Assembly (NCBI GenBank): GCA_016191645.1
Contig: JACPVQ010000121.1
Location: 1 to 38,214, forward strand
Source: Candidatus Solibacter usitatus
GTDB taxonomy: Bacteria > Acidobacteriota > Terriglobia > Bryobacterales > Bryobacteraceae
Direction: 5' to 3'
Length of the DNA stretch: 38,214 bases
Shown one piece after another: positions 35,306 to 38,214 of this stretch. A program made the position numbers and the translations under genes. Numbering within the stretch: position 1 is the stretch's first letter; each line of letters starts with the position of its first letter. The notes under the pieces were generated by a model. The model searched no databases, was not told where the DNA came from, and saw only the letters and a program-made list of their open reading frames with translations.

Positions 35306-37072
35306 CTATTTGCCGCCCTTCTTTTTCGGGGCCGCCTTCGCCACCGCGGCGGCGGGGGTGGCGGCGCCCATCCGATTGAAGAACCATTGTTGCGCAATTC
35401 CCACCACGTTGCCGGTCAACCAGTATAACACCAGGCCGCTGGCGGCATTGTAGAAGATGAAGATGAACATCAGCGGCATCAACATCATCATGCGCTGCTG
35501 CTGCGGATCGGTGGTGGTGCTCGGCGTCATCTTCTGCATCAGGAATTGCGAGGCCACGGTTGCCAGCGGCAGCACGCGGATGGCGATGGTTTCGGGCTGC
35601 GAAAGATCGGCCACCCACAGCCAGCTTGCGCCGCGCATTTCAATGGTCACCGTCAGCACCTTGTAGAACGCGATGAAGAACGGAAGCTGCAGCAGCATGG
35701 GAACACACCCGCCCAGCGGATTGACACCGTGCTTTTTGTACAACGCCATCGTCTCCTGCTGCTGCTCCTGCTTTCGCGGATCTTTCATGCTGAGACCGGA
35801 ATAGCGCGCTTGAATCTCTTTCATCTCGGGCTGCAATTGCGCCATCTTCTTCATCGATTTGATATTGGAAAATTTCAACGGCAGCATCAGGAAGTTGATG
35901 ATCACCGTGACGACGACGATGGCCCAGCCGTAATTGTGAAGGTATTTATCGTTGACGTAATTGACCGACTGGAACAGCGGATGCGCGAGAAACCAGAACC
36001 AACCGAAATCCACTACCTGCTCCAGCCGCGGATCGACGGCGCGTAGAATATCCAAATCCTTCGGGCCGACAAACATCGACATGCGATTTACGCTCTCGCC
36101 GCCGATCGCCGCGCCAATGTGCGGTTCTTCTCCGGTGGTTTGCCCGGGAGGCGGGAGATTATCGCTCCACGTTTGAATCTCGAAGGTGGACCCTGGCGCG
36201 GGGAGCGCAACGGCGGCGAAATACATGTCCTCCAGGCCGGCGAACAGATAACGTCCACTGGAGGAGGAAGGCCCGTCTTTGGCGGCCTTCACTTCCGTGA
36301 TCTCCAGCTTGTTGGTGCTGGTATCGAAATGCAGCGTGTGATGCGTACTCAATGCGTTCAACGCGGAGAAGTCTCCGAAGCCGCCGCGCCATGCCAGCAA
36401 ATGCGGGGTCGGGCGGCCCTGATCGGTCACCTCCGAGGAGACCTCCGTCAGATAACGGCTCTTCGAAAAGCGGAATGATTTTCGCGCTTGAACTTTGCCG
36501 TCGGAAAACTCAAACTCCACCGACAACGCATCGGCGCGTTTCACGGCATACAAGGCCTGATTCAAATCGGGGGTGATCTGCGTGCCTTTGAACAGCAACG
36601 CAAAAGGATAGCCGACTTTTGAAGACGCCATCCCGTTGACGATTTGCACGGGCTTCTGGTTGTTATCCAGAAACTTCTTCAGCGTCCAATCGCGCACAAC
36701 CCCGCCGCGATTGGAGAACCGTACGCGATACAAATCGGTCTCAACGACAATGGCGTCGTCTTGTTGCTGCGCCGTCACCTGCTGTGGCACGGCGGCGGGC
36801 TTCTTGTCTTCAGACTTTTTCGCTTCGGACTTTTTTGCTTCGGCCTTCTTCACCGCCGGCGGCTCATCCGTCTTTTTCTCCTCCGTCTTGGGCACTTGCG
36901 CAGCGGCGGGAGGCTTAGCCGGCGGCGGGTTCACCGTCTTCATGAAATACGGAGTCACGAACAGCACCAGCCCCATGAGCACAAATGCCAGCAGGAGACG
37001 CATCTCCATCGACAGCTCTCTGGTAGCTTTTTTGACGGGTTTGTTCGCGGGATCTTGGTTGGAATTCGCCAT
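35306..37072 (-). CDS. yidC: Membrane protein insertase YidC
   Basis: The 588-residue Gram-negative-type YidC has an N-terminal helix (about 26-45, LLLAFVLMGLVLFVTPYFM), a Lys/Glu/Pro-rich linker with KKSEAKKSEDKK repeats, a large periplasmic beta-sandwich domain (about 105-355), and five C-terminal helices. The insertase core shows NYGWAIVVVTVIINFLML, KSMKKMAQLQPEMKEIQARY, DPRKQEQQQETMALYKKHGV, NPLGGCVPMLLQLPFFIAFY. By eye, the groove Arg of E. coli (R366) aligns with N393. The protein inserts and folds inner-membrane proteins with or without SecYEG. The Lys-rich C-terminus (PKKKGGK) may contact the ribosome. It lies between rnpA and jag, with no yidD in the 56-base gap. Confidence 0.95.
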   Translation of the reverse strand: MANSNQDPANKPVKKATRELSMEMRLLLAFVLMGLVLFVTPYFMKTVNPPPAKPPAAAQVPKTEEKKTDEPPAVKKAEAKKSEAKKSEDKKPAAVPQQVTAQQQDDAIVVETDLYRVRFSNRGGVVRDWTLKKFLDNNQKPVQIVNGMASSKVGYPFALLFKGTQITPDLNQALYAVKRADALSVEFEFSDGKVQARKSFRFSKSRYLTEVSSEVTDQGRPTPHLLAWRGGFGDFSALNALSTHHTLHFDTSTNKLEITEVKAAKDGPSSSSGRYLFAGLEDMYFAAVALPAPGSTFEIQTWSDNLPPPGQTTGEEPHIGAAIGGESVNRMSMFVGPKDLDILRAVDPRLEQVVDFGWFWFLAHPLFQSVNYVNDKYLHNYGWAIVVVTVIINFLMLPLKFSNIKSMKKMAQLQPEMKEIQARYSGLSMKDPRKQEQQQETMALYKKHGVNPLGGCVPMLLQLPFFIAFYKVLTVTIEMRGASWLWVADLSQPETIAIRVLPLATVASQFLMQKMTPSTTTDPQQQRMMMLMPLMFIFIFYNAASGLVLYWLTGNVVGIAQQWFFNRMGAATPAAAVAKAAPKKKGGK

Positions 37073-37128
37073 CTTTATCCTATTAAGTTAACGTACGGGA
37101 TCGAAGCTATAACAACGCAGGGCGGCGA

Positions 37129-37446
37129 TTACAAGTTCCCGCATCGGGATACCAGCTTCCTTACTTCCGATTGAATTTGCGCCCACGACGCGTCGAGCAT
37201 CGATTTGCGCGGGTTGATCACAATATCCCACACCGGCGCAATGGATGCCAGTTGCAATCGAATCGCCTCACGCAATCGACGCCGCATGCGGTTGCGCCGC
37301 ACTGCTTTTCCCAACGCCCGCGGAGTTGTAAAACCGATGCGCGGACCAGCGGAGGCTGAATTGGAAAGGCAAAAAGCTGAAAACAACGGACCCGGGACGC
37401 GTGTCCCGTTGTCGTAAACCTTGCGGAAATCGCTCGAACGCAGCAA
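37129..37446 (-). CDS. rnpA: Ribonuclease P protein component
   Basis: The 105-residue protein carries the RnpA signature: an N-terminal LLRSSDFRKVYDNGTRV, the central FTTPRALGKAVRRNRMRRRL with the RNR motif, and WDIVINPRKSMLDA. With the RNase P RNA it removes the 5' leader of pre-tRNA. No ATG or GTG lies in frame between the rpmH stop and the conserved region. The TTG at 37446 is therefore taken as the start, although the conserved-looking PKKNR just before it suggests that translation could begin a few codons earlier at a non-standard codon. It lies 47 bases after rpmH, the standard pair. Confidence 0.93.
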   Translation of the reverse strand: MLRSSDFRKVYDNGTRVPGPLFSAFCLSNSASAGPRIGFTTPRALGKAVRRNRMRRRLREAIRLQLASIAPVWDIVINPRKSMLDASWAQIQSEVRKLVSRCGNL

Positions 37447-37493
37447 TCGGTTTTTCTTTGGAAACGCGAGTGAAGTCGTAGCGGCGGGCAGAG

Positions 37494-37667
37494 CTACTTC
37501 TTCTTGGCGTAGCGCACTACGCGCTCGTCGCTTACGGTAAGCTTCCAGCGGCCCTTGGCGCGCCGCCGGGACAACACATTTTGACCGTCCTTGGTCTCCA
37601 TGCGTGAGCGAAAGCCGTGCTTCTTGGCGCGGCGGCGGTTATTCGGTTGAAACGTACGTTTTGGCAT
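37494..37667 (-). CDS. rpmH: 50S ribosomal protein L34
   Basis: The 57-residue basic protein has an N-terminus starting [19 protein letters not shown], a middle [20 protein letters not shown] and an end [18 protein letters not shown]. This is the full L34 pattern, slightly longer than the usual 44-47 residues by its C-terminal extension. It is a structural protein of the large ribosomal subunit. It is first in the rpmH-rnpA-yidC-jag cluster. The 111 bases upstream hold a weak TACACT that could be a -10 element (37745-37750, minus strand), without a convincing -35. Confidence 0.95.
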   Translation of the reverse strand: MPKRTFQPNNRRRAKKHGFRSRMETKDGQNVLSRRRAKGRWKLTVSDERVVRYAKKK

Positions 37668-37778
37668 CTCGTGACTCGCGCCATGTGGGATTGCGAACTC
37701 CCAGGGCGCACTGCTCCTAACTCAGGGGCAACCCCAAAAACAGTAGTGTAGCAGAGATGAGCGGTCTCGCGCTGAAGT

Positions 37779-38214
37779 TCAGCGGATCTTGGCGATGGCC
37801 GCGCGGGCTTCGGATTCTTTGGACGCCGCGAAAACGCCTGCCGCGAGATCTTCGAGTTTGGCTAGATCGGTGATTTCGTCGATTCGGGCCGATGCGAGGA
37901 GGCCGGGAAATCGCTGGTTGAGTAGGAGCCGCATAAGATTTCGCGCTTCATTGAGCTTGCCTGCTTCAATTCCCCGCTCTTCGGCCATCTGAATGGTAAC
38001 GGATTCTCTCAGGATCTCTTCGCTTAAGAACATGTGAAACCTCCCCAACAGATCGACGATCTCCACTTGATTATAGCGAAGTCCCCCCAACACGGAGATC
38101 TCGCCGAACAACTGGCGCCGCAGCGCAGGATCCGGCACCTCCCGCTGTATGCGCCGTCCTGCTTCCAGCACCTCGTCCATGTTCGCACTGGCCAACGCAA
38201 CCCATGGCCATACG
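37779..38214 (-). CDS. Rpn/YhgA-like family protein, C-terminal part (5' truncated by window edge)
   Basis: The frame is open through the end of the window (VWPWVALASANMDEVLEAG), so the gene starts beyond 38214; the internal TTG/ATG codons are not true starts. About 144 residues are visible. The helical end with IQMAEERGIEAGKLNEARNL, followed by MRLLLNQRFPGL and an acidic-helical tail, resembles the C-terminal region of the Rpn family of recombination-promoting nucleases / YhgA-like transposase-related proteins. The PD-(D/E)XK nuclease core would lie upstream and cannot be checked. It occupies the place where dnaA often stands next to rpmH. Confidence 0.55.
   Translation of the reverse strand, partial: VWPWVALASANMDEVLEAGRRIQREVPDPALRRQLFGEISVLGGLRYNQVEIVDLLGRFHMFLSEEILRESVTIQMAEERGIEAGKLNEARNLMRLLLNQRFPGLLASARIDEITDLAKLEDLAAGVFAASKESEARAAIAKIR

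Noticed and set aside
37724-37740. GGGGCAACCCC followed by A-run as a terminator near rpmH
   Set aside because: The stem is only four bases, and on the strand where genes are read the T-run precedes the stem, so it cannot act as an intrinsic terminator.
37447-37778. Possible replication origin next to rpmH
   Set aside because: No cluster of DnaA boxes and no dnaA gene in view; the spacers here are short.

Overview
The window looks like a chromosomal segment of a subgroup-3 acidobacterium close to Solibacter/Bryobacter. The reasons are Oar-like TonB-dependent receptors with a carboxypeptidase-regulatory N-terminus, a secreted protein with a C-terminus that looks like the Solibacter-type TIGR03437 domain, several Ser/Thr kinases carrying a C-terminal PD40/TolB-like propeller, a DUF1592/DUF1552 pair, and an rpmH-rnpA-yidC-jag cluster. 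No mobile element, CRISPR array, rRNA or tRNA was seen, and no stretch of more than about 160 bases lacks a gene or pseudogene.

Layout. Positions 1-11130 (+) form one tightly packed run: the 3' part of a TonB-dependent receptor, two exported leucine-rich-repeat proteins, a DUF1592-type haem-motif protein, a Tat-exported DUF1552 protein, and a membrane Ser/Thr kinase with a propeller sensor. All five junctions can be read as start/stop overlaps of 1-8 bases. This is the best candidate here for an undescribed envelope system. A palindromic repeat lies on the LRR/DUF1592 junction. Positions 11109-17924 hold single genes: a secreted NUC1-type nuclease (-), a Tat-exported metallo-beta-lactamase-fold hydrolase, a GT39-type membrane glycosyltransferase, an exported FecR protein (-), a TIGR03437 propeller protein, and a SAM methyltransferase with a signal peptide.

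Positions 17948-26243 hold three tandem paralogous kinase genes. Each is preceded by an inverted-repeat spacer, and the array is followed by a small protein of unknown function. A second, complete Oar-like receptor (-) fills 26848-30045, with a divergent ankyrin-repeat gene beside it. Positions 30816-33707 (-) carry a cyclophilin, a broken PQQ-propeller gene (frameshift and probable internal deletion), a DUF1080 protein and an unknown protein. After a DUF6282-type exported protein (+), the window ends with jag, yidC, rnpA and rpmH (all -) and the C-terminal part of an Rpn-like gene cut by the window edge.

How the genes may work together (inference). The first run joins an outer-membrane transporter, secreted binding scaffolds, a periplasmic redox-type protein and a sensor kinase, which suggests regulated uptake or processing of a polymer or ligand. 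The last cluster is the conserved RNase P/ribosomal protein L34/membrane insertase set.
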